Shown: positions 18,161 to 27,581, counted from the stretch's first letter. The stretch: DNA of 64,000 bases from JAUVKA01 sp964465145 (GCA_964465145.1 CAYXJR010000002.1:49709-113708); one strand, 5' to 3'. Numbers and translations: made by a program. The notes: generated by a model not told the origin, from the letters alone.

Positions 18161-20485
18161 ATGACTGCCTTCTTTAAATACCGTCTTTTCCTAATAATAC
18201 TGGTATCATTATTTATGGTAGGCTGCCAAACCACGAAATATATCCCGGAAGGAAAATATCTCCTGGATAAGGTTACCGTCAAGTCTAACGATGATCATAC
18301 CTTAAATAAAGAATTTGGAGAATACGTTAGACAAAAACCAAACAAAAGGATCTTTGGATTTTTTCGATTTCATATGGGCTTGTATAATATGTCCAACCCG
18401 GGAAAGAGTAACTGGTTCAATAATTGGCTTAGAAAAATAGGAGAGGAACCTGTCCTTTATCAACCGGAGCTGAATCGGATGACAATTGACCAGCTGGAAA
18501 CTTTTTTGATAAACAAGGGATTCCATCAGGGACAGGTTCTTGATACAGTTGAATTTCACAAAGGTAAGGCAACTCTTCATTACCGAATCCTAACGGGCGA
18601 TCCTTATATTCTTTCCATTCTCGATTGGACTAACCCATCCTTTGTAAAAGATAATAAGATCCGGGAGATCCTTTTGGAGGATTCATTAAACAGGCTTATC
18701 TCTCCTGGAATGAGGTTCGACAAAGATCTTCTTCGACAGGAAAGGCTCCGTATCAGCCAAAAATTGAGCAATCTGGGGTTTTATGGCTTTTCAAAAGAAT
18801 ATATTTATTTTGAGGCTGATACTTTTCCCGATACGCACATGGTTGAGCTGAGGCTTGGTATTCAGAATCCTGTCTTTTCAGGTCTTTCAAACGATACACT
18901 TGACCATCACCCAAGGTATAAAGTCAGGGATATAAGGATTGTGGGAGATTTTTCGCCCAGGGAATATATGCAAAATCCTGATCAGTATTTTCAATCCAGC
19001 GATACTGTTTCTTACAAGGATATTGATTTCATTTTTAATAAAAGCCTTCCGGTTCGTAAGAATCTACTCAATTCTTCTTTGTATTTTCATGAAGGGGATG
19101 TGTTTAATCAATCTGCCGTTGACAAAACCTACATGGCTTTCCAGGCGTTAAGGAACTTCAAAACCACTAATATTAAATTTGTCCCTGATGACTTATATAC
19201 AACAGACTCCTTGACGCCATTAGATTGTCAAATTGAGTTAAGTCCTTCTGTAAAACAGCGATATGATGTGTCTCTGGAAGGGACTCATTCCTCTGGTAAT
19301 CTCGGAATGGCCGGCAATCTGATCTATAAACATAGGAATCTTTTCAAGGGAGCAGAAGATTTTGAATTGAAATTCAAAGGGGCGATTGAGTTTTTGGTTA
19401 ATACATCCAGTGATTTCAACCGGATGATAGAATTTGGAGTGGATGCCCGGCTGGATATTCCCCAGTTCTGGCTACCTGTCAAAGCCGAAAGGCTTCAACA
19501 GAAATATACACCCAGAACGGCATTGAACATCAGCTACAACTATCAGCAAAGACCTGATTTTACCCGTACTATTGGTAATGCTAGTTTTGGCTATACCTGG
19601 AAAACCGCCTTACGCAAGCTTCATGAAATCAACATAATTGATTTGAATTATGTTAATGTGACCAATATGTCGGATGATTTTTCTGCGTTTATCAAGGGTA
19701 AGTATATCGAAAGCAGTTACCAGAGCCATGTGGTTCCCGCTCTCAATTATACCTTAACTTACAGCACACAAAGCCTGAATAAGGATAGAGATTTTATTTT
19801 CTTCAGGATCCGGCCCGAAGCTGCAGGAAATCTTTTCTCAGCAGGCTATTATATTGCCGGTACTGAACGACCCGATCAGGGCTACAATTTTTTTGATACC
19901 CCTTATGCTCAATACATGATGGCTGATCTGGATCTTCGGTACTATAAAATCATCAATGAATCAAACCGGCTGGTTTTCAGAGTATATTCGGGAGCAGGTT
20001 ATCCTTATGGAAACGCAAACGCACTGCCTTTTGAAAAGAAATATTTCTCGGGAGGATCTAACGGGATACGTGCCTGGCAGGTCAGGTCCCTGGGTCCTGG
20101 TAGGTATATACTTCCTAATGAGCTTAAAAGCCAATATCCCAATCAATTGGGGGACATAAAGCTTGAAGCAAACGCAGAATATCGTTTTGATCTTTTTTGG
20201 CAGTTAAAAGGGGCAATATTTCTGGATGCGGGGAACATTTGGGCAATAAGTTCAGCTGATGAACGTGAAGGAGCTATTTTTAAGCCCAATAGCTTTCTAA
20301 AGGAAATAGCCGTGGGGACAGGCATGGGTGTTCGTTTCGATCTTTCTTTTGTCGTGATACGATTGGATCTGGGTGCAAAACTTCGTGATCCGGGATTTTT
20401 TAAAGGACCATCCTGGTTACCAAATTATGAATCTTATTTCAAGGAGGGACTCGTATTAAACTTTGCCATCGGTTATCCATTCTGA
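18161..20485 (+). CDS. tamL: TamL, BamA/TamA-family outer-membrane lipoprotein
   Basis: 774 residues. The signal peptide ends in the lipobox M-V-G-C, and the mature start T-T-K-Y-I-P-E-G-K-Y-L-L is typical of TamL, the Bacteroidota lipoprotein form of TamA that works with TamB in outer-membrane biogenesis. POTRA domains span about residues 25-410, then comes a barrel with the L6 motif G-S-N-G-I-R-A-W and an L-G-P-G segment, ending G-Y-P-F. A tamB gene is not in the window. The 10-bp palindrome AGTTATAACT lies 9 bp before the start. Confidence 0.9.
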   Translation: MTAFFKYRLFLIILVSLFMVGCQTTKYIPEGKYLLDKVTVKSNDDHTLNKEFGEYVRQKPNKRIFGFFRFHMGLYNMSNPGKSNWFNNWLRKIGEEPVLYQPELNRMTIDQLETFLINKGFHQGQVLDTVEFHKGKATLHYRILTGDPYILSILDWTNPSFVKDNKIREILLEDSLNRLISPGMRFDKDLLRQERLRISQKLSNLGFYGFSKEYIYFEADTFPDTHMVELRLGIQNPVFSGLSNDTLDHHPRYKVRDIRIVGDFSPREYMQNPDQYFQSSDTVSYKDIDFIFNKSLPVRKNLLNSSLYFHEGDVFNQSAVDKTYMAFQALRNFKTTNIKFVPDDLYTTDSLTPLDCQIELSPSVKQRYDVSLEGTHSSGNLGMAGNLIYKHRNLFKGAEDFELKFKGAIEFLVNTSSDFNRMIEFGVDARLDIPQFWLPVKAERLQQKYTPRTALNISYNYQQRPDFTRTIGNASFGYTWKTALRKLHEINIIDLNYVNVTNMSDDFSAFIKGKYIESSYQSHVVPALNYTLTYSTQSLNKDRDFIFFRIRPEAAGNLFSAGYYIAGTERPDQGYNFFDTPYAQYMMADLDLRYYKIINESNRLVFRVYSGAGYPYGNANALPFEKKYFSGGSNGIRAWQVRSLGPGRYILPNELKSQYPNQLGDIKLEANAEYRFDLFWQLKGAIFLDAGNIWAISSADEREGAIFKPNSFLKEIAVGTGMGVRFDLSFVVIRLDLGAKLRDPGFFKGPSWLPNYESYFKEGLVLNFAIGYPF

Positions 20486-20570
20486 TTTCAGCTAATTCTG
20501 TTATCTTTGCAGGCAAATTTTTCCATAAATAATTCGATATTTGAAAGACTGATCCATAAAAATAAGTGAT

Positions 20571-21644
20571 ATGAAAATTTCTGAAAAAATTAAGGCTGGT
20601 GTTGTCACAGGTAGAGATGTGCAGACCATGCTGGATATAGCACAAGCTGATCATTTTGCCATCCCGGCAGTAAATGTTGTTGGTACCAATTCAGTAAATG
20701 CAGCGATGGAGGCAGCAAAAACTGTTAATTCCCCTGTGATGGTTCAGTTTTCCAATGGGGGGGCTATTTTCTGGGCAGGGAAAAACCTTTCGAATGAAAA
20801 TCAGAAGGCTGCAATTCTAGGCGGTATTGCCGGGGCGAAACATGTGCATATCATGGCCCAGCATTACGGGATTCCTGTTATTCTTCATACTGATCATGCA
20901 GCCAAGAAATTGCTCCCATGGATTGATGGATTGCTCGATGCCGGGGAAAGTCATTTCCAAAGATATGGGAAACCTTTATACAGTTCTCATATGCTAGACC
21001 TTTCTGAGGAGCCCATCAAGGAAAATCTTGAAATCAGTAAACGTTACCTTGAGCGCATGAGTAAAATGGGTATGACCCTGGAGATCGAACTGGGTGTTAC
21101 AGGAGGAGAGGAAGATGGTGTTGACAATAACAATATTGATAACTCTCTGCTTTATTCACAACCTGAAGAAGTTGCCTATGCCTACAGTGAATTGATGAAG
21201 GTAAGCGACCAATTTACCATTGCAGCAGCCTTTGGGAATGTACACGGTGTGTATAAGCCAGGGAATGTTGTTCTTCAACCTAAAATCCTAAAAAACTCAC
21301 AGGAGTACATCCAGAAAACTTTATCGACAGGTGAAAAACCCGTACATTTTGTATTTCACGGTGGGTCAGGCTCTTCACAAGAAGAAATTAGAGAGGCAAT
21401 TTCCTATGGGGTTATCAAAATGAATATTGATACGGATACTCAATGGGCATACTGGAACGGGATAAGGGAATACTATGAGGTCAATAGAGCTTATTTGCAG
21501 GGGCAAATAGGTAATCCTGAGGGGGATGATAAACCCAACAAGAAAAAATATGATCCCCGGGTGTGGCTGCGTGAGGGAGAGAAGTCTATGATGGAGAGAA
21601 TGATTGTGGCTTTTGAGGATCTGAATTGTTTGGATCGGTTTTAG
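20571..21644 (+). CDS. fbaA: Fructose-bisphosphate aldolase, class II
   Basis: 357 residues, standard for class IIA enzymes, which cleave fructose 1,6-bisphosphate in glycolysis and run in reverse in gluconeogenesis. Visible motifs are H-T-D-H-A-A-K-K with the catalytic Asp and a zinc His, E-I-E-L-G-V-T-G-G-E-E-D-G, the zinc-binding F-G-N-V-H-G-V-Y and F-H-G-G-S-G-S, and N-I-D-T-D-T-Q near the phosphate site. A -7 box TATCTTTG lies at 20512-20519 without a clear -33. A strong terminator follows, so the gene is probably monocistronic. Confidence 0.97.
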   Translation: MKISEKIKAGVVTGRDVQTMLDIAQADHFAIPAVNVVGTNSVNAAMEAAKTVNSPVMVQFSNGGAIFWAGKNLSNENQKAAILGGIAGAKHVHIMAQHYGIPVILHTDHAAKKLLPWIDGLLDAGESHFQRYGKPLYSSHMLDLSEEPIKENLEISKRYLERMSKMGMTLEIELGVTGGEEDGVDNNNIDNSLLYSQPEEVAYAYSELMKVSDQFTIAAAFGNVHGVYKPGNVVLQPKILKNSQEYIQKTLSTGEKPVHFVFHGGSGSSQEEIREAISYGVIKMNIDTDTQWAYWNGIREYYEVNRAYLQGQIGNPEGDDKPNKKKYDPRVWLREGEKSMMERMIVAFEDLNCLDRF

Positions 21645-21667
21645 CAAAAACATTTGTAAGAACATTT

Positions 21668-21709
21668 GTAAGAATAGTCTTTCGGTTAGAAAGACTATTC
21701 TTACAGTTT
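21668..21709 (+). terminator. Terminator after fbaA
   Basis: A perfect 16-bp stem (21668-21683 and 21689-21704) with loop GGTTA is followed by AGTTTT. Directly before it the 12-mer AACATTTGTAAG occurs twice in tandem (21649-21660 and 21661-21672), the second copy forming the base of the stem. Confidence 0.8.
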
Positions 21710-21784
21710 TAAATGGATTTTGATCATTTTTTTTGCATCATTGTTGTAAGAAAAGCGAAATTTTAATCACATTAACTAAATAAT

Positions 21785-23155
21785 ATGGCCGGAGTTACAC
21801 CACCTATCAGGGATCGTTTTGGTAGCAAGTTTGGGATCATAGCAGCTGCCGCAGGGTCAGCAGTTGGATTGGGAAACATCTGGAAGTTTCCATATGAGGT
21901 TGGCAACAATGGTGGAGGGGCTTTTTTGGTGCTTTATCTGGTTTTTGTCTTTCTGATTGGAGTTCCGGTTATGATATCCGAGTTAGCCATCGGTAGGAAC
22001 GGACAGAAAAATGCAATTGGCAGTTTCAAGGCCATCAGTCCTAAACGTCCCTGGTTTTTAGTCGGGGTCATTGGTATTGGTGCGGCTTTTATGATTTTTG
22101 CATTTTACGGGTCTGTAGCAGGTTGGACTCTGGAATATATTTTCCAATCTGTAAAGAATGGCTTTGCTGGTAAAACGCCTGATCAATTAAGCAGTATGTT
22201 TGACAATTTTGTCGCAAATCCATTCAGGCCGCTGATGTGGCAGGCAATATTTGTCGTGCTTACAGCCTCAGTAGTAATGGCAGGTGTAAAGAACGGGATT
22301 GAAAAATACACTAAAATCCTAATGCCTGTTTTATTAGTTATTATCCTGATATTGATAGTTAGATCCGTAACTCTGCCGGGAGCTGGCGCCGGGCTGAATT
22401 TCCTTTTCAAACCCGATTTTAGTAAAATTAATGGTTCGGTCATTCTAAGTGCCCTGGGACAGGCTTTTTTCTCCCTTAGCCTTGGGATGGGGACCATGAT
22501 AACGTATGGATCATATATAAGGAAAAATGATAATTTGGGTGTAACAGCAGTCCAGGTTTCAGTTGCAGACACAGTTATCGCTGTTTTGGCTGGTATTGCA
22601 ATTTTTCCAGCAGTTTTTGCTTTTGGGATCAACCCTTCCAAGGGAGAAGGGCTGGTGTTCGTAACCATTCCAAATATTTTTCAGCAAATGACTGGCGGTT
22701 ATTTCTTTTCCCTTTTGTTTTTCATCCTGTTAGCTGTTGCAGCTCTTACATCAACCATCTCATTGCTTGAGGTTATCGTTGCCTATTTTTCAGAAGAGTA
22801 CAAGATATCAAGAAAGAAAGCAACAATATACTCTTCTGTCGTTATCCTGTTTATCGGTGCTCTTTGCACCTTATCCAATGGGGGGATTCTAGCAAATTTT
22901 AAAATCTTAGGATTAAATATTTGGGGCTTGCTTGAGTATACCAGTGCCGACATCCTGTTGCCGCTAGGGGGCTTTTTTATTGTGGTATTCGTAGGCTTCT
23001 TCATGGGTAGGAAAAGAGTTAAGGAAGAACTTACCAATGCTGGTAGCTTGAAAGGCAAATTAATTCCAGTGGCTATGTTCCTAATTCGGTTTATCGTTCC
23101 AATTGGAATTGCATTAGTATTCCTTAATGCCATTGGCCTGTTGAAATTCGGGTAG
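21785..23155 (+). CDS. Sodium-dependent transporter, NSS (SNF) family
   Basis: 456 residues with about 11-12 hydrophobic segments, the size of bacterial neurotransmitter:sodium symporters such as LeuT and MhsT. The first segment holds the unwound Na+/substrate site A-A-G-S-A-V-G-L-G-N-I-W-K-F-P, nearly invariant in the family, and segment 3 carries F-Y-G-S-V-A-G-W. The family imports amino acids or similar small amines with Na+; the substrate is not determined. The C-terminus is short. Confidence 0.93.
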   Translation: MAGVTPPIRDRFGSKFGIIAAAAGSAVGLGNIWKFPYEVGNNGGGAFLVLYLVFVFLIGVPVMISELAIGRNGQKNAIGSFKAISPKRPWFLVGVIGIGAAFMIFAFYGSVAGWTLEYIFQSVKNGFAGKTPDQLSSMFDNFVANPFRPLMWQAIFVVLTASVVMAGVKNGIEKYTKILMPVLLVIILILIVRSVTLPGAGAGLNFLFKPDFSKINGSVILSALGQAFFSLSLGMGTMITYGSYIRKNDNLGVTAVQVSVADTVIAVLAGIAIFPAVFAFGINPSKGEGLVFVTIPNIFQQMTGGYFFSLLFFILLAVAALTSTISLLEVIVAYFSEEYKISRKKATIYSSVVILFIGALCTLSNGGILANFKILGLNIWGLLEYTSADILLPLGGFFIVVFVGFFMGRKRVKEELTNAGSLKGKLIPVAMFLIRFIVPIGIALVFLNAIGLLKFG

Positions 23156-23251
23156 TCATTTTTTAGTGATAGCAGAAAAAAGTTTCTTGGAATTTCCATA
23201 ATCCGCCTCTTTTGCCGTATATACAATTGTATTCTATGGTTGAAGATATTT

Positions 23252-23893
23252 ATGTTACGACGGATTTTAAACTTTTACCGTTTTACTATTAGCGAGCAAA
23301 AAAGCCTGGTATTGCTTTGTGTGCTTTTAGTATGTATCAACGGTATTAATTACTTCATGAGAAATGACCCAAATGAGTCCATTTCCTTCATTCCCGACTC
23401 AGGAGATCTGCCAGGTCAGAATGATCAAACAAACAAAGCTGTTGCGGGCCAGCCAAAGGAGGGAGAATTATTATATAAACAAATTGTTCAAAAGCCCGTT
23501 CTGGAAATCAATACATCTGACAGTGCAGCATTCCTGTCGCTGTACGGTATCGGGCCTGTTTTTGCAGGCAGGATAGTCAAATACAGAGCTTTACTGGGCG
23601 GGTATTACAGCTGTGATCAACTGTTGGAAGTATATGGCATGGACTCGATCCGATATATGGGTTTCCGCAAAAATATTCGTGTTGATACTGCTGGATTAAA
23701 AAGATTGAATATAAACACCTGCGGATTTAAAGACCTTTTAAGGCATCCCTATCTGGATTATGATGCGGTAAGGCTATTAGTTCAATACCGTGACAAGAAA
23801 GGCCCAATCTCTTCTCCCTTGGATCTGTGGAGGGATTCCATACTTTCAGGAGATATTAGGTCGAAGTTGTCACCATATTTAAAAAGCAGATAG
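23252..23893 (+). CDS. Helix-hairpin-helix (ComEA-like) protein
   Basis: About 213 residues from ATG 23252 (a TTG lies 12 bp upstream in frame). A basic N-terminus and a single membrane segment (about 18-36 of this start) are followed by a low-complexity linker and two helix-hairpin-helix DNA-binding modules. The first has E-I-N-T-S-D-S-A and G-I-G-P-V-F-A-G-R-I; the second has L-N-I-N-T-C-G-F. Membrane-tethered HhH proteins of this type bind DNA non-specifically, as ComEA does in uptake, but no other competence gene is nearby. Confidence 0.8.
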   Translation: MLRRILNFYRFTISEQKSLVLLCVLLVCINGINYFMRNDPNESISFIPDSGDLPGQNDQTNKAVAGQPKEGELLYKQIVQKPVLEINTSDSAAFLSLYGIGPVFAGRIVKYRALLGGYYSCDQLLEVYGMDSIRYMGFRKNIRVDTAGLKRLNINTCGFKDLLRHPYLDYDAVRLLVQYRDKKGPISSPLDLWRDSILSGDIRSKLSPYLKSR

Positions 23894-23920
23894 ACGAGCG
23901 GCTTTTAGTTCAATTGCATT

Positions 23921-23951
23921 TTTGTGAAATAAAATAAAGTATATATCTTTG
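23921..23951 (+). promoter_or_regulatory. Bacteroidota-type promoter of rpsU
   Basis: The -33 box TTTG (23921-23924) and the -7 box TATCTTTG (23944-23951) are separated by 19 bp, an exact fit to the Bacteroidota consensus TTTG-N19-TAnnTTTG. It lies 46 bp before the rpsU start. Confidence 0.75.
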
Positions 23952-23997
23952 CACTCCCAATTGGGAAAATTTTAATCATTTAAAAAAAAAGCATCCG

Positions 23998-24195
23998 ATG
24001 ATTATTATTCCGGTTAAAGAAGGTGAAAATATTGAAAGGGCTCTGAAGAAATTCAAACGGAAGTTTGAGAAGACAGGTACTGTAAAGGAATTGCGTGCTC
24101 GTCAAGCCTTTCTGAAACCTTCAGTTATACGAAGACAACAGATACTTAAGGCTGTCTATCTGCAGGATATGCAGGCCAGACTTGAAAACGAATAA
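23998..24195 (+). CDS. rpsU: 30S ribosomal protein S21
   Basis: 65 residues, the usual size of bS21, a small basic protein of the 30S platform. Family features are the start I-I-I-P-V-K-E-G-E-N-I-E-R-A-L-K-K-F-K-R and the R-R-x-x-L-K segment. In Bacteroidota, bS21 is among the proteins linked to sequestration of the 16S anti-Shine-Dalgarno tail, which fits the scarcity of SD motifs here. It is first in the rpsU-xerC-raiA cluster. Confidence 0.95.
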   Translation: MIIIPVKEGENIERALKKFKRKFEKTGTVKELRARQAFLKPSVIRRQQILKAVYLQDMQARLENE

Positions 24196-24270
24196 TATGC
24201 CATTTCGCCTCCCGGGTCGAAACAAATACGGCAGACTATTCGTTTAAAGCTAGTAAGTCTGCATCGTTAT

Positions 24271-25158
24271 ATGCATGTTTTGAATCGGTATATTCACTTT
24301 CTGAAATACGAAAAACGTTTGTCGCCCAATACTTTGCTGGCTTATGGCAAGGATTTGGATCAATTTCAAACTTTTCTTTTAGCATTGGAATTTGATAGGG
24401 GAATTCAACAGGCTGATACCGCCCTGGTACGTTATTGGGTAGTTCATTTACTTGAAAATGGGCTTTCAACCCGCTCAGTCCATAGAAAAATCTCCTCTCT
24501 TAGAAGATTTTTCAAGTATTGTAAGCAGAATGATCTTTGTGAAGATAATCCTGTTGACTCCCTTGTTTTACCCAAGCTTGAAAAGCGTCTCCCGATATTT
24601 GTGGACGAAGAATCAATGCGAATTCTTTTTGAAGAAATTGAATTCCCTGAAGGTTTTTCCGGTTGCCGCGACAGGTTGGTACTGGAGTTGTTGTACGGAA
24701 CCGGGATCCGGCTGAGTGAACTGGTTAATTTAAAGGACAAGGATATCGACAAGGCTGGTGGATACATTAGGGTCGAGGGTAAGGGTTCCAAAGAGCGTAT
24801 TATACCTTTTCCACCAGAATTTGTCAGGGTTCTTAATGAATATTTAACTCTTAGATCAATCCAATTTGGCCCGGATCATCATGGGAGTCTGATTCTTATA
24901 GATTCTGGAAAGCAAATTTATCAAAAGTTTGTTTATAGGTTGGTAAATCTGTACCTTAGTTATGTGACAACCGTAAGCAAAAAGAGTCCACATATCCTAC
25001 GTCATAGCTTTGCTACTCACCTGCTAAACAGGGGAGCTGATTTGAATGCCATTAAAGAATTACTTGGGCACGCTAATCTTTCAGCCACCCAGGTTTACAC
25101 GCATACGAGCTTTGATAAATTAAAACGAGTTTTTCAACAGGCTCATCCACGGGCCTAA
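24271..25158 (+). CDS. xerC: Tyrosine recombinase XerC/XerD type
   Basis: 295 residues, full length for Xer recombinases, which resolve chromosome dimers at dif. The N-terminal SAM-like DNA-binding domain (about 1-90; Y-E-K-R-L-S-P-N-T) is followed by the catalytic domain. Arg147 lies in G-T-G-I-R-L-S-E-L, then come the H-I-L-R-H-S-F-A-T-H box, L-G-H-A-N-L, and the nucleophile Tyr276. Its place between two translation genes shows a housekeeping recombinase rather than an integron or phage integrase. XerC versus XerD cannot be settled from sequence alone. Confidence 0.92.
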   Translation: MHVLNRYIHFLKYEKRLSPNTLLAYGKDLDQFQTFLLALEFDRGIQQADTALVRYWVVHLLENGLSTRSVHRKISSLRRFFKYCKQNDLCEDNPVDSLVLPKLEKRLPIFVDEESMRILFEEIEFPEGFSGCRDRLVLELLYGTGIRLSELVNLKDKDIDKAGGYIRVEGKGSKERIIPFPPEFVRVLNEYLTLRSIQFGPDHHGSLILIDSGKQIYQKFVYRLVNLYLSYVTTVSKKSPHILRHSFATHLLNRGADLNAIKELLGHANLSATQVYTHTSFDKLKRVFQQAHPRA

Positions 25159-25183
25159 ATTTTTATTTAATAGGAGGATAAAT

Positions 25184-25483
25184 ATGAATACGAAAATTCA
25201 TTCTGTACATTTTGACGCAGACCAGAAGTTGATTGGTTTTATAGAGTCGAGATTGAATAAACTCAATCAGTTTGAAGAAAAAATAATTGGAGCGGAAGTA
25301 TTCCTTCGCTTAGAAAAGAATCAGAACACCGAGAATAAAATCGCTGAAATCAGGCTCAACGTATCCAAAAACGAATTATTTGCAAAAAAGCAGTGTAAGA
25401 CTTTCGAAGAAGCCACCGATCAAAGTATTGAAGCTCTGCGGCGCCAACTAATTAAGAAAAAAGGCAAGAAAAACGGCAGATAA
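25184..25483 (+). CDS. raiA: Ribosome hibernation factor, HPF/YfiA family (short form)
   Basis: 99 residues, one beta-alpha-beta-beta-beta-alpha domain of the RaiA/HPF family that binds the 30S decoding region in stationary phase. It shows F-D-A-D-x-K-L at the start and an alternating charged first helix (F-I-E-S-R-L-N-K-L). Short HPF lacks the C-terminal dimerisation domain of long HPF. A Shine-Dalgarno-like AGGAGG lies about 8 bp before the ATG, unusual for this genome. Confidence 0.92.
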   Translation: MNTKIHSVHFDADQKLIGFIESRLNKLNQFEEKIIGAEVFLRLEKNQNTENKIAEIRLNVSKNELFAKKQCKTFEEATDQSIEALRRQLIKKKGKKNGR

Positions 25484-25504
25484 GAAAAAAACTCGTCTTT
25501 TGTA

Positions 25505-25536
25505 TTTGTGTTATTTAATAAAATATTCTAACTTTG
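25505..25536 (+). promoter_or_regulatory. Promoter of the tRNA-tuf operon
   Basis: The -33 box TTTG (25505-25508) and the -7 box TAACTTTG (25529-25536) are 20 bp apart, a very good Bacteroidota promoter. It lies 55 bp before tRNA-Thr and probably drives the four tRNAs and tuf. Confidence 0.75.
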
Positions 25537-25591
25537 CACACCAAATTTGGAAAATAGACGAGTTCTTGAATATCTTGTTTTGCCATAAGTT

Positions 25592-25665
25592 GCCAATGTA
25601 GCTCAGTTGGTCAGAGCAGCTGATTTGTAATCAGCTGGTCGGGGGTTCGAATCCCTCCATTGGCT
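25592..25665 (+). tRNA. tRNA-Thr (anticodon TGT)
   Basis: 74 nt with a 7-bp acceptor stem GCCAATG/CATTGGC, D-loop AGCTCAGTTGGT, anticodon loop TTTGTAA and T-loop GGTTCGAATCC. CCA is not encoded. First of four tRNAs upstream of tuf. Confidence 0.97.
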
Positions 25666-25681
25666 CTTTGATAATTTTGAT

Positions 25682-25764
25682 GGGGAGATACCAAAGTGGC
25701 CAACTGGGGCAGACTGTAACTCTGCTGGCGTACGCCTTCGTAGGTTCGAATCCTGCTCTCCCCA
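25682..25764 (+). tRNA. tRNA-Tyr (anticodon GTA)
   Basis: 83 nt class II tRNA with acceptor GGGGAGA/TCTCCCC, anticodon loop CTGTAAC, a long variable arm (GCGTACGCCTTCGT) and T-loop GGTTCGAATCC. The discriminator is A and CCA is not encoded. Confidence 0.97.
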
Positions 25765-25780
25765 CTATTTTTTACCATTT

Positions 25781-25852
25781 GCGGGAGTAGCTCAGTGGTA
25801 GAGCATCAGCCTTCCAAGCTGAGGGTCGCGGGTTCGAATCTCGTTTCCCGCT
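25781..25852 (+). tRNA. tRNA-Gly (anticodon TCC)
   Basis: 72 nt with acceptor GCGGGAG/TTCCCGC (one G-T pair), anticodon loop CTTCCAA and T-loop GGTTCGAATC. CCA is not encoded. Confidence 0.97.
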
Positions 25853-25861
25853 CTAGGAAAA

Positions 25862-25933
<72 letters not shown>

Positions 25934-26002
25934 CGAGATTGTTGTTTTAATAAGTATTAAGTATTGTTCACAAATTTTAAAGAAACTAAAGAGAAGTAAA
26001 CC

Positions 26003-27190
26003 ATGGCTAAGGAAAAATTTGACAGGTCGAAACCTCACGTTAATATTGGTACGATTGGCCACGTTGACCATGGAAAGACCACTTTAACGTCAGCTATCAC
26101 TATTTATCTGAGCAAACAGGGTCTTGCAGAAATTAAAGATTTCGACTCAATTGATAATGCTCCCGAAGAAAAAGCAAGGGGTATTACCATTAACACGGCG
26201 CACATTGAGTATTCTACTACAAAACGCCACTATGCGCACGTTCACTGTCCTGGTCACGCTGACTATGTGAAGAACATGGTTACGGGTGCAGCCCAGATGG
26301 ACGGCGCAATTCTTGTTGTAGCGGCAACAGATGGGCCAATGCCTCAAACCCGCGAACACATCCTTCTTGCCCGTCAGGTAAACGTTCCAAAGATCGTTGT
26401 TTTCATGAGCAAGGTCGATATGGTTGACGATGAAGAATTATTGGATCTTGTTGAGATGGAAATTCGGGAATTACTGGATTTTTATGAATTCGACGGAGAT
26501 AATACACCTGTTATTCGCGGTTCTGCTTTAGGTGCTCTAAACAGTGAGCCACAATGGGAAGAAAAGATACAGGAATTATTGGATGCTGTAGATGAATATA
26601 TTCCTCTTCCACCCCGCGATATTGATAAGCCATTCCTGATGCCTGTGGAAGACGTTTTCTCGATCACTGGTCGTGGAACTGTTGCAACTGGTCGTATTGA
26701 AGCTGGTTTAACAAACACAGGTGATGAGGTTCAGATAATTGGTTTGGGTTCCCATGGACGTAAAACAGTTGTTACAGGTGTTGAAATGTTCCGTAAAATT
26801 CTTGACCGCGGTGAAGCTGGTGACAATGTAGGTTTGCTCCTTCGTGGTGTTGATAAAAATGAGGTCCGCCGTGGCCAGGTTATCGCCAAGCCAGGGTCCA
26901 TTACACCACATACTAAATTTAAAGCTGGGGTATATGTACTTAAGAAAGAGGAGGGTGGACGTCATACACCATTCCATAATAATTATCGTCCTCAATTCTA
27001 TCTTCGTACACTTGACGTAACTGGTGAAATTCAACTTCACGAAGGAACTGAAATGGTTATGCCTGGTGATAACGTTACAGTAACAGTAGAATTGATCACG
27101 CCGGTGGCTATCGATGTAGGATTAAGGTTTGCAATTCGTGAAGGTGGCCGTACAGTTGGAGCTGGACAGGTTACTGAAATTGTTGAATAA
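26003..27190 (+). CDS. tuf: Elongation factor Tu
   Basis: 395-residue GTPase that delivers aminoacyl-tRNA to the ribosome. The P-loop G-H-V-D-H-G-K-T is near residue 19, followed by switch I R-G-I-T-I-N, D-x-P-G as C-P-G-H-A-D-Y, and the guanine site (S-K-V-D at the usual N-K-x-D place); domains 2 and 3 are complete. Asn is replaced by Ser in the N-K-x-D motif (M-S-K-V-D), as I recall in other Bacteroidota EF-Tu. It follows the tRNA cluster without its own clear promoter. Confidence 0.98.
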   Translation: MAKEKFDRSKPHVNIGTIGHVDHGKTTLTSAITIYLSKQGLAEIKDFDSIDNAPEEKARGITINTAHIEYSTTKRHYAHVHCPGHADYVKNMVTGAAQMDGAILVVAATDGPMPQTREHILLARQVNVPKIVVFMSKVDMVDDEELLDLVEMEIRELLDFYEFDGDNTPVIRGSALGALNSEPQWEEKIQELLDAVDEYIPLPPRDIDKPFLMPVEDVFSITGRGTVATGRIEAGLTNTGDEVQIIGLGSHGRKTVVTGVEMFRKILDRGEAGDNVGLLLRGVDKNEVRRGQVIAKPGSITPHTKFKAGVYVLKKEEGGRHTPFHNNYRPQFYLRTLDVTGEIQLHEGTEMVMPGDNVTVTVELITPVAIDVGLRFAIREGGRTVGAGQVTEIVE

Positions 27191-27212
27191 TATTTTTAAA
27201 CTAATAGAGGAT

Positions 27213-27240
27213 AATCCGGTAGCTTTTTAGCTATCGGATT
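27213..27240 (+). terminator. Hairpin between tuf and tRNA-Trp
   Basis: A 12-bp stem (AATCCGGTAGCT / AGCTATCGGATT, one mismatch) with a TTTT loop. Only a weak T-rich stretch follows, so it may be a partial terminator or a processing site rather than a complete stop. Confidence 0.5.
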
Positions 27241-27258
27241 GTCTTTCAATATTGAGAC

Positions 27259-27331
27259 ACGGATGTAGCTCAATTGGTAGAGCAGCGGTCTCCAAAACCG
27301 CAGGCTGGGAGTTCGAGTCTCTCCATCCGTG
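27259..27331 (+). tRNA. tRNA-Trp (anticodon CCA)
   Basis: 73 nt with acceptor ACGGATG/CATCCGT, discriminator G, anticodon stem GCGGT/ACCGC with loop CTCCAAA, and T-loop AGTTCGAGTCT. It sits between tuf and secE, a position shared by many bacteria. Confidence 0.97.
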
Positions 27332-27347
27332 CAAAGTCTGAATAAAG

Positions 27348-27539
27348 ATGAAAATAAAAAATTATCTGAAAGAAGCCTACGATGAGCTGGTACACAAAGT
27401 GTCCTGGCCGGCATGGGCTGATTTACAGAGTTCGGCTATCGTAGTTATGGTGGCCTCCCTGATAATTGCCCTTATTATACTGGCAATGGATACTTCATTC
27501 AAGAATTTGATGGAGTTCATTTATGGGATGTTCTATTAA
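27348..27539 (+). CDS. secE: Preprotein translocase subunit SecE
   Basis: 63 residues, the short single-span SecE form. An amphipathic N-terminal helix with the conserved E-L-x-x-K-V-S-W-P segment is followed by one membrane helix (about 30-57). It stabilises SecY in the Sec translocon. It begins 16 bp after tRNA-Trp and is followed by nusG. Confidence 0.95.
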   Translation: MKIKNYLKEAYDELVHKVSWPAWADLQSSAIVVMVASLIIALIILAMDTSFKNLMEFIYGMFY

Positions 27540-27581
27540 TGAAGATTAATCTTCTGATTTAACAAACCCGGTAAAAAAAAG